Origin: Opitutaceae bacterium
GTDB taxonomy: Bacteria; Verrucomicrobiota; Verrucomicrobiia; Opitutales; Opitutaceae
DNA: 37,117 nucleotides
Direction: 5' to 3'
NCBI GenBank assembly: GCA_030648295.1
Contig: JAUSID010000054.1
Span: forward strand, 1 to 37,117
Positions 15,740-24,353 of this stretch are shown here, piece after piece (the stretch's first letter is position 1; each line of letters opens with the position of its first letter). The translations under genes were made by a program, and so were the position numbers. Below the pieces are notes generated by a model. It had not been told where the DNA came from. It saw nothing but the letters and a program-made list of their open reading frames with translations, and made no database searches.

Positions 15740-16921
15740 ATGGCTGGCAAAAAACATTCCTCGCTCGACCGCGTGCTCGGCCGGCTCGACGCGCTCGATT
15801 CGGTGAATCTGGCGAACCTCGTCCAGCGGCTGGCGCGCGAACGCGCGCTGTTCGAGGAGATTTTCAACACCCTGCAGGAGGGAATCCTCGTCGTGCGGGA
15901 CAACGGCGCGATCGAGTATGCCAATGCGTCCGCCCACCGGCTGATCGGACTCGGCAACGATGAACTCGCCGGCCAGACGCTGTGGCGGCTCGTGCCCGGA
16001 TTGCACACGTCGCTCAGTGGCGCGCTGGACGAGCAGGCGGAGATTGACTCCGCTTCGGTGGTCGCGCGCGAGTTCGAGCTGTCCTATCCCGAGCCGCGCA
16101 TCGTGCGGCTCTACATGGTCCCGTTTCGTGTTGCCGGCGCTGGTGCGCAGTCGCGGCGGTTCGCCGTCATCCTCAGCGACATCACGAAGGAGAAGCAGAG
16201 CACCGAGGCGCGGATCGAGAGCGAGCGGACCTCCTCCATCCTCCTCCTTGCCGCCGGCGTGGCGCACGAACTCGGCAACCCGCTGAACTCGCTCAACATT
16301 CACCTCCAGCTGATCGAGCGAAAACTGAAGAAATTGAAAGGTTCGCCCGAGTCGGAGGCCCTGGCGGAATCCGTGCAGGTCTGCCGTGATGAAGTCGCTC
16401 GGCTCGACGGCATCATCACGAATTTTCTCGATGCCATCCGCCCGCGCGCGCCGGACCTCAGCGAGACGAACCTCATGGATGTGCTGGCCGACGTGCTGCG
16501 GTTCCAGCAGCGCGAGATTGCCGACCGCGGCATCGAGGTGGAGGCGGAATCCTCGACGCTCCCCATCGTCCTCGCGGATCGAAACCAGCTGAAGCAGGTC
16601 TTCTTCAACATCACGAAGAACGCGATGGAGGCGATGGGCGGCGGCGGAAAGCTCAAGATCAAGACGCGGGTCGACGACGATTTCGTTTACCTGCTGTTCG
16701 CCGACAGTGGCAGCGGCATCAAGCAGGAGGATCTCATCCGGCTCTTCGAGCCGTACTACACGACGAAAGCCGGCGGCCACGGGCTCGGGCTGATGATCGC
16801 GCAACGCATCATGCGCGAACACGGGGGCCAGATCGGACTGGAGAGCAAGGAAAGTATCGGCACCGTGGTGACGCTGCAATTCCCGCGCAAGGATCGCCGG
16901 GTGCGGATGCTGCAAAGCTAG
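15740..16921 (+). CDS. NtrB-like PAS sensor histidine kinase
   Basis: 393 residues, no transmembrane helix, so cytoplasmic. PAS domain about 35-150 ('[18 protein letters not shown]', ending '[11 protein letters not shown]'). The phosphoacceptor region '[20 protein letters not shown]' (His about 175) is the NtrB/AtoS type. N box '[14 protein letters not shown]'; G boxes '[11 protein letters not shown]' and '[14 protein letters not shown]'. Kinases of this class phosphorylate NtrC-type sigma-54 activators. One such orphan regulator is encoded 4 kb downstream (21072) without its own kinase and is the obvious candidate partner. The stop TAG at 16919-16921 is supplied by a TAGCCCGCATTTTTC element end. 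Confidence 0.9.
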   Translation: MAGKKHSSLDRVLGRLDALDSVNLANLVQRLARERALFEEIFNTLQEGILVVRDNGAIEYANASAHRLIGLGNDELAGQTLWRLVPGLHTSLSGALDEQAEIDSASVVAREFELSYPEPRIVRLYMVPFRVAGAGAQSRRFAVILSDITKEKQSTEARIESERTSSILLLAAGVAHELGNPLNSLNIHLQLIERKLKKLKGSPESEALAESVQVCRDEVARLDGIITNFLDAIRPRAPDLSETNLMDVLADVLRFQQREIADRGIEVEAESSTLPIVLADRNQLKQVFFNITKNAMEAMGGGGKLKIKTRVDDDFVYLLFADSGSGIKQEDLIRLFEPYYTTKAGGHGLGLMIAQRIMREHGGQIGLESKESIGTVVTLQFPRKDRRVRMLQS

Positions 16922-17122
16922 CCCGCATTTTTCGCTCCGCGGCACCGCAGCCGTAACCAAAGCGATGGGGAATCTTGAAATCGGTCATCGGTCATCTGAA
17001 ATCTGTCATGGGGAAAAACCGACGGATTGGAAATTGCCCGATGCCAGATGCCCGATTACCAGATTATCGAGGTGGCTGCCCTTTCGCTGCGGCCCCCCGT
17101 GCCGCGTCAAGAAGTGCGCGGC
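16919..17122. repeat. TAG-element end and short-unit repeat tract
   Basis: Starts with TAGCCCGCATTTTTC (element A-type end, subfamily with 'CGCGGCACCGCAGCC'), followed by loose ATCGGTC/GAAATCTG units (about 16975-17010). No gene is seen. Confidence 0.6.
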
Positions 17123-17215
17123 TAGCCGGGAAATTTCACACTCCACTCTGCGCCGACAACACCGCGTGTTCGTGGGTAACATCTGCCATTGGCGCCCGTG
17201 ACCATTTCCCGGCTT
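17123..17215. repeat. TAG-ended palindromic element B (copy 2)
   Basis: Ends TAGCCGGGAAAT and ATTTCCCGGCT(T). Homologous in inverse orientation to 13430-13521. Confidence 0.85.
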
Positions 17216-17217
17216 TG

Positions 17218-17241
17218 GCAAGACCGCTCCTGCGGTCTTGC
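17218..17241. terminator. 10-bp perfect hairpin between elements B and A
   Basis: GCAAGACCGC-TCCT-GCGGTCTTGC lies between two convergent genes and could end transcription from either side. Copy 1 of the composite (13271-13521) has a different hairpin at the same place. Confidence 0.55.
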
Positions 17242-17244
17242 TCT

Positions 17245-17338
17245 TAGCCCGCATGAACTTGAGATCTGCGATGGCCGATATCGTGGCCAAAGGAGAAGGA
17301 ACACTGAATGGCACGCAGACTGTGAAAAATGCGGGCTA
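17245..17338. repeat. 94-bp TAG-ended palindromic element A (copy 2)
   Basis: Ends TAGCCCGCAT and ATGCGGGCTA, the same length as copy 1 and inverted relative to it. The right end supplies the stop codon (17338-17336, minus strand) of the lipoprotein gene. Confidence 0.9.
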
Positions 17339-18175
17339 CGGCAGGTTCGTGTGCGACGCGCCGTTGCTCTCACCGACGGACGAGGCGGCGGGAGAGGAGA
17401 CGGACGAAGACGACGAGGAAGAACCCGAATACGACGACGATGAGCCAGATGAGCCGGACGATGAGTTGCTGTAGGAGGACGACGAGGACGACGACGAATG
17501 GTAATCCGAGCTCGAGTTGCGCCAGCCCGGCTCGATGATGTTTCTCGGCGCACGCACCGGCCGGTCACTCGACGACAGATGCCCCTGCTGATGGCCTTGC
17601 GTGCCGGCAAACACCGGCGCGACATCGTTGTTTGCCGGCGGATCGCGGCGCGGTCCGACCGTCGATGGCGGCAGGGGGTGGAACGTTCCCGTGGGCGTGT
17701 CGTAAATGTAGCCGTCGGAGTAGCGATCGTAGCCGTTGTAGCCGTTATAGCCATAGTACCCGCCATGGCCATAAGAGTAGGTCGACGACATGCCCGGGTG
17801 GTACATTCCCGTGTACGAGTACGCGGGTGAGCTTGCCAGCGTGCGCCGCGGATTGGCCCGAAAACCAAGCACGACGGCGCGGCCGCTGTGTTCCGGATCC
17901 AGCGGGTCGGGCGAAAAATTGACGCGGATGATCATGTCCGCGAGCGCCAGGTCGGTCACGAGCACGGCGCCCTTCGCCGCCAGCGCCTTCACCGCCACGG
18001 CCTGGATGGCAGCCCATTGGGCCGGGGTGGGCTGCAGCCCGCCGTCCACCGTCACCGCAAGCGCGAAGGCGCGAGGTCGATACGCCTCGCGAGTCGAGCG
18101 GCGTTGCGTGACGCAACCCGCGAGCAGAATCGCCGCGACACCCAGCGCGACGGAGAGGATCGACGAACGCTTCAT
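17336..18175 (-). CDS. Predicted lipoprotein with Ser-rich tail
   Basis: 279 residues. A signal peptide with lipobox 'LLAGC' (Cys21) suggests a lipid-anchored envelope protein. Residues about 36-115 form a compact domain ('FALAVTVDGGLQPTPAQW', 'DLALADMIIRVNFSPDPLD') reminiscent of DUF4136-like lipoprotein folds, though I cannot name it. A Gly/Tyr-rich stretch follows ('YGHGGYYGYNGYNGYDRYS'). The last ~65 residues are mostly Ser, an unstructured tail encoded by TCG/TCC repeats. The TAG stop belongs to element A at 17245-17338, so the native C-terminus may have been different. Confidence 0.75.
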   Translation of the reverse strand: MKRSSILSVALGVAAILLAGCVTQRRSTREAYRPRAFALAVTVDGGLQPTPAQWAAIQAVAVKALAAKGAVLVTDLALADMIIRVNFSPDPLDPEHSGRAVVLGFRANPRRTLASSPAYSYTGMYHPGMSSTYSYGHGGYYGYNGYNGYDRYSDGYIYDTPTGTFHPLPPSTVGPRRDPPANNDVAPVFAGTQGHQQGHLSSSDRPVRAPRNIIEPGWRNSSSDYHSSSSSSSSYSNSSSGSSGSSSSYSGSSSSSSSVSSPAASSVGESNGASHTNLP

Positions 18176-18529
18176 GGTGGGGAAGGGCTGGAGCGGCAGC
18201 GGCCGCGAGTCGTACTAAACACCGATTGCGAGCGGCAGCAAGCCGATTGCCGGGCGGCGTGCGGCTTGGGAGCGCGGGCATCTCGCCCGCAGGTTGGATC
18301 GGAATGAACTCGATTGTGTAGACGGGTTGGCACGCTGGGTTCCGTCAAAGTGGCTGCGGCATCCTGCCGCAGATCGGATCGGAAGCACAAGCAGACGATC
18401 GGTGGATCGAAATTTCCAGCGTCGTCACCTCCGCTGCTACGAAAGCCGGACGGAAATCCGAGCCATCTGCGGCAAGGATGCCGCAGCCACTCAGCATTGC
18501 GGGCGAGACGGCCGCGTTCGCGGGCGGAG
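18176..18529. repeat. Two dispersed repeats in a gene-free gap
   Basis: 18267-18291 is a GCGGGC-palindrome variant. 18348-18491 is the second copy of the element with AGTGGCTGCGGC and GCCGCAGCCACT ends. The sequence before 18530 ('GCCGCGTTCGCGGGCGGAGC') is a further palindromic segment. No gene is seen. Confidence 0.75.
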
Positions 18530-19255
18530 CTACTTTTTTGGCGTGGGCGGCGGAGGGTCGAACTCCTTGCGGAGCGACGCAGCGATCACGTTCTTCACCT
18601 TCACGACCTGTAATTCCTTCTTGCCGCCGTAACGCACCTCCAGCTTCAGCGGGATCTCATCACTCGTCACGCCGAGCTGGGACACCATCGGATCGAGTAC
18701 TCCCTTCGCTCCGGGCGCGAGCGTCAGCTTCGGCGGGCGCACGGCAAAATTGCCCAGATACGAATTCACCTCCGTCACTTCGATTTCCATCGGCTCGGGC
18801 GTGCGGTTCTCGAACTCGACCCGCAGCGTGACGGGCGGCATCGGGCTGCCGGCGGCGCGGCGCGCCATCGCCTGCCGCACGTACTCCTTGATCGCCTCCT
18901 TCTGTTCCTCCTCGGAGTCGCCGTAGATGTTGTAGACCTCGGTGAACGGATTTTCATCGTCCCGCCGTCCGCGCCGGCCGAACTCGTCGTCTCCGCTGCC
19001 ACGCCGGGTGCGGCCGCGACCGGGCGTGCCGCGATCGAAACCGCGGCTGACGGTCGCCACCGCGGTCACCTTGCCATCGAGGAATGAACCTTCCCCCTTC
19101 ATCGCGACCGGCCGTTCAACGGCTGTGCCCTTCTGGGCCTCTTCCATCATCAGGTCGCGCGGTCCGCTTTGCGTCCGGCAGCCGGTGCCGACGATTGCGA
19201 GCGAAGCGCTGGCAGCAATCACGGCGAGACTCGGGAAATACACCATTTTTTTCAT
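18530..19255 (-). CDS. Predicted envelope protein of unknown function
   Basis: 241 residues from ATG 19255. An N-terminal signal segment ends 'LAIVGTGC', possibly a weak lipobox. The middle (about 65-100) is rich in Arg/Gly/Asp ('TPGRGRTRRGSGDDEFGRRG') and looks disordered. The C-terminal ~110 residues form a beta-rich domain ('TLRVEFENRTPEPMEIEVTEV', 'IPLKLEVRYGGKKELQVVKV') that may be Ig-like. No family is recognised. The TAG stop is followed by CTCCGCCCGCGAACGCGG, another palindromic repeat. It is divergent from the ECF sigma gene (125 bp apart), but a link is not shown. Confidence 0.7.
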   Translation of the reverse strand: MKKMVYFPSLAVIAASASLAIVGTGCRTQSGPRDLMMEEAQKGTAVERPVAMKGEGSFLDGKVTAVATVSRGFDRGTPGRGRTRRGSGDDEFGRRGRRDDENPFTEVYNIYGDSEEEQKEAIKEYVRQAMARRAAGSPMPPVTLRVEFENRTPEPMEIEVTEVNSYLGNFAVRPPKLTLAPGAKGVLDPMVSQLGVTSDEIPLKLEVRYGGKKELQVVKVKNVIAASLRKEFDPPPPTPKK

Positions 19256-19379
19256 GGGGAACAAGCGTTGTGGCAGCGAGCGGAGGCGAACGTTCCATCG
19301 ATTGCAAGAATGTGCACCCGCGACCCCGAATCTTTCTGGCCTTCGCCCCGTCTTGCTGCTGACACACTATGCCGCACCC

Positions 19380-19928
19380 ATGGAATCAACTGCAGCCAAT
19401 GCACTCGCGGACCTCGTCCGGCGGGCGCAGAAAGGAGACGAAGCCGCCCAGCGGGAGCTCATCGTGAGCTACCAGCATCGGGTTGCCGGCTTCGTTTACG
19501 CCATGACGGGACGCAGTGATTACGTCGAGGACCTCTCGCAGCAGGTGTTCATCAAGATGATCCGCGCGCTGGATCGGCTTCAGGCACCGGCGCAATTCGA
19601 ATCGTGGCTCTTCCGTCTGGCGCGCAACACCTGCATCGATCAGCTGCGGCGCCAAAAATTGCGTCGCATCTTTTTGCCCTTCGGCGAGGAACACGAAAAC
19701 ATTCCGGAGCCCGCCGGCGCCGTTGACACCGAGGAGCTGGACGCGCTCCGTCATGCCCTGGCCCAGCTCAGACCGCAGGATCGCGCGTTGCTGGCATTGG
19801 TGCAGGAAGGCCGCAGCCATGCCGAGATCGGCGAGATCCTGTCTACCAGCGTGGCCGCGGTGAAGGCTCGCCTCCACCGGGCACGTGAACATCTTCGAGA
19901 ACACTATCAACCCCACCATGAAACCTGA
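19380..19928 (+). CDS. ECF-type RNA polymerase sigma factor
   Basis: 182 residues from ATG 19380. Region 2 ('AQRELIVSYQHRVAGFVYAM', 'VEDLSQQVFIKMIRALDRL', 'SWLFRLARNTCIDQLRRQK') and region 4 ('LRPQDRALLALVQEGRSHAE', 'STSVAAVKARLHRARE') are complete; region 3 is absent, as in the extracytoplasmic-function group. It directs RNA polymerase to its own promoters, usually under control of a membrane anti-sigma encoded beside it. The next gene overlaps it by 11 bp and that product has one membrane helix. Confidence 0.93.
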   Translation: MESTAANALADLVRRAQKGDEAAQRELIVSYQHRVAGFVYAMTGRSDYVEDLSQQVFIKMIRALDRLQAPAQFESWLFRLARNTCIDQLRRQKLRRIFLPFGEEHENIPEPAGAVDTEELDALRHALAQLRPQDRALLALVQEGRSHAEIGEILSTSVAAVKARLHRAREHLREHYQPHHET

Positions 19929-20286
19929 ACCACACGCCTGGCAGGCGCTCCAGGATCATGCCGCGCGGCAGCTGCGCGGCGGATTTGCAGACCGCGTGCT
20001 CCGTTCGGCGCACGGCCCCACCGCCGAATCGTGGCAACAGCTCTTCGCACTCGGCGCGGTGCAGCTGCGCATTGGATTTGCGGAGCGCGTTCTGCGTGCC
20101 GCCCGGAACGTTCCCGGAGTCCCGTCGTTCCTCGACCAGTTCGTGCTGAGTGCCGGCACTGCCGCGGTCTGCGCGCTCGCCGTTTTCCTCATCCAGTCGC
20201 ACAACACGGAAATCGAGAACGAACAGAACCTCGCGAGCTGGCAGCAAATCGCGATGGTCGCGCAGGACGTCGATGGGGGACTATGA
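19918..20286 (+). CDS. Candidate anti-sigma membrane protein, tandem repeat
   Basis: 122 residues from ATG 19918, overlapping the sigma gene by 11 bp and the next gene by ATGA. The cytoplasmic part contains two consecutive 31-residue units (8-38 and 39-69), each of form W-Q-x-L...Q-L-R-x-G-F-A-D/E-R-V-L-R, with 15 of the first 24 positions identical. A single transmembrane helix (about 85-102) and a short periplasmic tail follow. The topology matches minimal anti-sigma factors such as CnrY, which grip sigma with a short helix. Position in the operon supports the role; no known zinc-binding anti-sigma motif is present. Confidence 0.65.
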   Translation: MKPEPHAWQALQDHAARQLRGGFADRVLRSAHGPTAESWQQLFALGAVQLRIGFAERVLRAARNVPGVPSFLDQFVLSAGTAAVCALAVFLIQSHNTEIENEQNLASWQQIAMVAQDVDGGL

Positions 20287-20927
20287 CGCAACGGCTGTTT
20301 ATCGCCCTGCTGACGGTCATCGTCTTCGTCGCCGGTTATGCCACGCGAGCCTGGACGAGCCGCTCCCAGCACGTGCCGCCACCGCCGGCGGCGCTGGCGA
20401 ATGAATACGCCACCGCCGTGTCGTCACGGGCGGATGGCAAGTACAAGTCCGCAGAACTCGATCGCGCGAAACTGGTGGCCGAAATCGAAAAAATCCGGCC
20501 GCAAATCGAGGCGTATCGCACGCAGGTCGATGAAATTTACGCCGAGTTCGATCGCGAGTTCGCCCTCCTGTTGAACCCGCCGCAGCGGGAAAAATTCAAT
20601 GCCCAGCAAAAGCGCTGGCATGAGTACCGCACGCGCGGTCAGAAAGACCGCAAGCCGCTGAGCGACGAGGATATCATGCGCGCTCGCGAGCGGCCGCTGA
20701 CCGAGGTCTACTGGATGGTGACCGTCACACCCCGGCTCGAGCGGCTGACGAAGGAATACACCCTCGACGCCAACCAGCAGACGCAGGCCCGCGCGTTGCT
20801 CTCACTGCGGCGGAACAAATTCAGCGCGTTGCTCGATTCGACGCCGCATCCAAGCATCCGGCTGAGCCGGCTTGCGCCGCTCATCGAGCGCGTCGCGGCG
20901 CCGCAAGGCGCGCCGAAAGCGAAGTAG
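20283..20927 (+). CDS. Periplasmic CpxP/CnrX-like sensor candidate
   Basis: 214 residues. N-terminal membrane anchor or signal (about 5-22), then a Pro-rich linker and a mostly helical periplasmic domain with 'LLNPPQREKFNAQQKRWHEYR' and 'LERLTKEYTLDANQQTQARALL', the hooked-helix style of CpxP/Spy/CnrX (LTXXQ-like). It is translationally coupled to the anti-sigma candidate. By analogy with CnrX-CnrY-CnrH it would sense an envelope signal and relieve the anti-sigma. No clear metal-binding His cluster is visible, so the signal is unknown. Confidence 0.65.
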   Translation: MTQRLFIALLTVIVFVAGYATRAWTSRSQHVPPPPAALANEYATAVSSRADGKYKSAELDRAKLVAEIEKIRPQIEAYRTQVDEIYAEFDREFALLLNPPQREKFNAQQKRWHEYRTRGQKDRKPLSDEDIMRARERPLTEVYWMVTVTPRLERLTKEYTLDANQQTQARALLSLRRNKFSALLDSTPHPSIRLSRLAPLIERVAAPQGAPKAK

Positions 20928-20966
20928 GGGCGCGGTGCGCGTAGGATTGCGGTGCCCCTGTCGCAG

Positions 20967-20987
20967 GTGGCGCGCTCGCCGCGCCAC
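20967..20987. repeat. Hairpin GTGGCGCG-CTCGC-CGCGCCAC
   Basis: Perfect 8-bp arms, 40 bp after the sensor gene; possibly a terminator without a T-tract or another dispersed palindrome. Confidence 0.6.
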
Positions 20988-21071
20988 GACGTCACTTCGA
21001 ACGTCCTTCCGGCCGGCAACCCCGCCGCGCTTGGCTTGACCGGCGGCGATTGCACCGCGTCAATGTGACGC

Positions 21072-22460
21072 ATGGTGCCGAGCGTGCTGATCGTCGACGA
21101 CGAGAAACACACCCGCGAAGGGTTGCAGCAGGCGTTGGGCGAAAACTACGACGTCAGCGTGGCCGGGAACGCCGATGAGGCCTTCAACCTCATGGACGCG
21201 CAGCCATTCGACGTGATCGTCACGGACCTGAGGATGCCGGGGAAGTCGGGTTTGAAGATCATCGACAAGGCGCTGTCGCTGGCGCACCGGCCCGCGGTGC
21301 TGATGATGACGGCGTACGGCAACATCGAAACGGCAGTCGAGGCGATGAAGCGCGGCGCGGTCGACTTCCTGACCAAGCCCGTGAACATCGAGCGGCTGGA
21401 GGTGCTGATTCAGCGCGCGCTCAAGACCCGTACCCTCGAGGTCGAAGTGCAGCAGTTGCACGAGCGGCTCGACGACAAGTTCAAGCTCGAGGGCATTGTC
21501 GGCACGTCGCAGAAGCTGCACGACGTAATTGACAAGGTGAAGCTGGTGGCACCTTCGCGCGCGACGATTCTCGTCGAAGGCGAATCCGGCACGGGCAAGG
21601 AACTGATCGCGCAGGCCATCCACCAGGCGAGTTCGCGCGCGCGCGCGCCGTTTGTGGCCGTGCACTGCGCGGCGCTCTCGGAAAACCTGCTCGAGAGTGA
21701 ACTGTTCGGCCACGAGCGCGGTTCGTTCACCGGCGCGACCGAGCGACGGATCGGGCGTTTCGAGTCGGCCATCGGGGGCACGCTGTTCCTGGACGAGATC
21801 GGCGAAATCTCCCCGTCGACCCAGGTCAAGCTGCTGCGCTTTCTCGAAACGAAATCGATCGAGCGCGTCGGTGGTTCGAAGCCGATCGAACTCGACGTGC
21901 GGCTCGTGGCGGCCACAAACCGCAATCTCGAACAGCTGGTGCGGGAGGGGAAGTTTCGGGAGGATCTCTTCTTCCGGCTGAACGTGGTGCGGATCACGAT
22001 GCCGCCGCTGCGCGATCGGCCGGAGGATGTGCCGCTGCTGCTCGCACATTTCATCCGGATTTTTTCCGAGGAGAACAGCGTGCCGCCGCTGACGGTCGAG
22101 CCGGGCGCATTGCGCACCCTCCAGGCGTATCCATGGCCTGGAAACATCCGCGAGCTGCGGAATTTCTGCGAGAATGCAGTCGTCCTGCGGCGGGGCGGCA
22201 GCCTGACCGAGTATGACCTGGAACCCAAGTTCCGCGGCGAGGCGGCGCGGATGGGATCGGCGCCCGGCACGACCTCCGGCACCACATTGCCGGCGAGCGC
22301 ATCGCTTTCCGTCGAGGAGAACGAAAAACGGCTGCTGCGCGAGGCGCTGCTGAAGGCCCGCGGCAACCGCACGAAGGCTGCCGAATTGATGGGCGTCAGC
22401 CGCCGTACGCTTCACCGCAAGATCGCCCAATGGCCCGGGCTCGACGTGACGGACAAATGA
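21072..22460 (+). CDS. NtrC-family sigma-54 response regulator
   Basis: 462 residues. Receiver domain 1-120 with phospho-acceptor Asp52 ('VIVTDLRMPG') and Lys in 'FLTKP'. AAA+ domain about 140-370 with Walker A 'GESGTGKE' (about 170-177), the sigma-54-contact loop 'GSFTGA' (about 217; the common form is GAFTGA), Walker B 'GGTLFLDEIGE' and an arginine-finger region. Fis-type helix-turn-helix at the C-terminus ('KAAELMGVSRRTLHRKI'). It activates sigma-54 promoters. It lies 10 bp before the first gene of the polysaccharide operon and is probably cotranscribed. No kinase is adjacent; the NtrB-like kinase at 15740 is a candidate. Confidence 0.94.
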   Translation: MVPSVLIVDDEKHTREGLQQALGENYDVSVAGNADEAFNLMDAQPFDVIVTDLRMPGKSGLKIIDKALSLAHRPAVLMMTAYGNIETAVEAMKRGAVDFLTKPVNIERLEVLIQRALKTRTLEVEVQQLHERLDDKFKLEGIVGTSQKLHDVIDKVKLVAPSRATILVEGESGTGKELIAQAIHQASSRARAPFVAVHCAALSENLLESELFGHERGSFTGATERRIGRFESAIGGTLFLDEIGEISPSTQVKLLRFLETKSIERVGGSKPIELDVRLVAATNRNLEQLVREGKFREDLFFRLNVVRITMPPLRDRPEDVPLLLAHFIRIFSEENSVPPLTVEPGALRTLQAYPWPGNIRELRNFCENAVVLRRGGSLTEYDLEPKFRGEAARMGSAPGTTSGTTLPASASLSVEENEKRLLREALLKARGNRTKAAELMGVSRRTLHRKIAQWPGLDVTDK

Positions 22461-22470
22461 CAGACTTCGC

Positions 22471-24315
22471 ATGAGCCGCCCGCGGACCGCGCAGGAATTC
22501 ATTCACTGGCTCGAAGTGGGAGGGGGCGCCCGCTGGATTCGCTTCGGGGCGCTGCTCGCGGCGACGCTGGCCCTTTCGCTGCTGGTCGCCTGGAAACAAT
22601 TCCGCGGCCCGGTCACCGAGTCGACCCTTGGGCAGGCGGTGACGGGCCGGCAGCTCGCCCGCGGCGCCGGTTTCACCACGCTGGTCAATTACCCGCAGAC
22701 CGCGGCGTTCCTGGGCGGGCGCGGCCGGCGGTTTGATCCCGGACAGCCGTATCCAGAGCTGCACCACGCGCCGTTGTACCCGCTGGTCGTCGCCGGCGCG
22801 CTGCGGCTGGTGCCCGAAAAACGCCGGGACGAGCTTTTTGCCCACGCGCCGGTGCCGCCGGATGGCTTTCGCGGCGATTACCTTTTGCTCGCATTGAACC
22901 TCGTGCTGTTGTGGCTTGCCGCCGTTGTCACCTACGACCTGGGCCGGCGCGTTTTCGAGCCGCGCGTCGGCGCGGTCGCGGCCTTCAGCGTGCTTCTCTC
23001 CGTTTCGATCTGGCAGCAGACGGTGGCGGTGAACGGCACCGCGCTGCTCATGCTCCTGGCAGTATCCGCCTTCTGGGTCTGGCACCACGCCGAACAGGCG
23101 GCGCAGCGGCTCGAGCCACACGCCGGCGATGCCGCTGAACCGATTGATCCCGCGAGCGGATCGCGAGCGCGGCTTCACGGCTGGCTGACGGCACTCGGCG
23201 CCGTGACCGGACTGCTGTTCCTCGCCGAGTATTCTGCCGGCTGCCTCGTCCTGGTGGCGATCGGCTATGCCGTGTTGCGGTTCCAACGCGCCGCGCGCTG
23301 GACGGCAGGCGCGATCATCGTGGCCGGTTTTCTGGTGGTCGCCGCACCGTGGATCGCGCGAAACGTGGCCCTGACCGGCCACCCGGTCGCATTTGCGCGG
23401 GACAACATTGCCTTGAAGGCCGGCGATCCGACGGCGGAGCCGGCGATGTTGCGCGCGGCACTTTCGACGGAGCGGCCGGCCATCGATCTGAAGAAGCTCG
23501 GCAACAAGACGCTTACCTCGCTGCAGGAAAATCTGAAGAGTCGGATCTGGTCCGGAGGGGCCATGTGGCTCGCCGCCTTTTTCGTCGCGGGCTGGCTGTA
23601 TCGATTCCGTTCGGCGTCGGCGAACCGGATGCGGTGGGTCTTCACGGTGGCTTTCGCCGTGCTCCTTGTCGCCCAGGCATCGTTGAACTCGGGGGAGAGC
23701 GATCGGTTTGCCGCCGTCTGGCTGGCTCCGCTGATCATGGTGTTTGGCGCCGGGTTCTTCTTCGTCCTGCTCGGCAGCAATGCCGTGCTCTCCCAGTGGC
23801 CGCGGACCGTGACCGCGGTGCTGCTCGTGGCCCAGGCCCTGCCGCTGGCGCACGATGCGCTCGAGCCGCGACGTCTGCATTTTCAGTATCCGCCGTATTT
23901 CCCCGCGCTTTTCCTCGGCATGCGGCAGGAACTCCAGCGCCGCGAGGCGGGCGAGCGGTTCGGCATCATGGCGGACGTGCCGGCCGGCGTGGCGTGGTAT
24001 GCCCAGACGCGCGCCTGGGCCCAGCCGCCGCGCATGCGCGATTTCTATGCCATCACGCTGGAGCAGCCGGTCGGCGAATTGCTCCTCACGCCCCGGACAC
24101 TCGACCGGCCGTTTTTCTCCGAATTGAACGCCCGTCCGGTGCTGCCCGGCGCGCTCAGCGCGGTGCCCAATCGCTTCGGCGAATGGGGCGAGGTTTATGC
24201 CGGATTGCTGACCGGCGCCCTGCCGCGCGAATTCCCCCTCGGCTCACCCCAAAAACTTGCGGAAAACCTGTACGTTCTGCTAAATCCCGCGTTGCCTCCG
24301 GTCCGGGGAAATTAA
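22471..24315 (+). CDS. Polytopic membrane glycosyltransferase-like protein
   Basis: 614 residues with about ten hydrophobic helices in the first ~470 residues and a soluble C-terminal part. The N-terminal loop 'YPELHHAPLYPLVVAGALRL' and following 'GDYLLLALNLVLLWLAAVV' fit the GT39/ArnT-like (dolichyl-phosphate-mannose type) fold, which moves sugars from polyprenyl carriers. The C-terminus ('FGIMADVPAGVAWYAQTRAW') resembles the periplasmic part of such enzymes. It is the first structural gene of a polysaccharide-type operon. The substrate is unknown. Confidence 0.7.
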   Translation: MSRPRTAQEFIHWLEVGGGARWIRFGALLAATLALSLLVAWKQFRGPVTESTLGQAVTGRQLARGAGFTTLVNYPQTAAFLGGRGRRFDPGQPYPELHHAPLYPLVVAGALRLVPEKRRDELFAHAPVPPDGFRGDYLLLALNLVLLWLAAVVTYDLGRRVFEPRVGAVAAFSVLLSVSIWQQTVAVNGTALLMLLAVSAFWVWHHAEQAAQRLEPHAGDAAEPIDPASGSRARLHGWLTALGAVTGLLFLAEYSAGCLVLVAIGYAVLRFQRAARWTAGAIIVAGFLVVAAPWIARNVALTGHPVAFARDNIALKAGDPTAEPAMLRAALSTERPAIDLKKLGNKTLTSLQENLKSRIWSGGAMWLAAFFVAGWLYRFRSASANRMRWVFTVAFAVLLVAQASLNSGESDRFAAVWLAPLIMVFGAGFFFVLLGSNAVLSQWPRTVTAVLLVAQALPLAHDALEPRRLHFQYPPYFPALFLGMRQELQRREAGERFGIMADVPAGVAWYAQTRAWAQPPRMRDFYAITLEQPVGELLLTPRTLDRPFFSELNARPVLPGALSAVPNRFGEWGEVYAGLLTGALPREFPLGSPQKLAENLYVLLNPALPPVRGN

Positions 24316-24353
24316 TTGCGTCGTCCCGCGGATTCCAACTACCGTCCGCGTCC

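Noticed and set aside
15647-16960. 437-codon minus-strand frame opposite the PAS kinase
   Set aside because: Shadow of a kinase with clear H, N and G boxes.
17238-17474. Small plus-strand frame with an Asp/Glu-rich end
   Set aside because: It reads through element A and the antisense of the Ser-codon repeat of the lipoprotein.
10896-18291. Transposase-bearing insertion sequences
   Set aside because: The repeats are 24-150 bp, carry no open frame for a transposase and show no obvious target duplications.
21060-23880. Long minus-strand frames opposite the NtrC regulator and glycosyltransferase
   Set aside because: Both plus-strand genes are well supported; the antisense products lack motifs.
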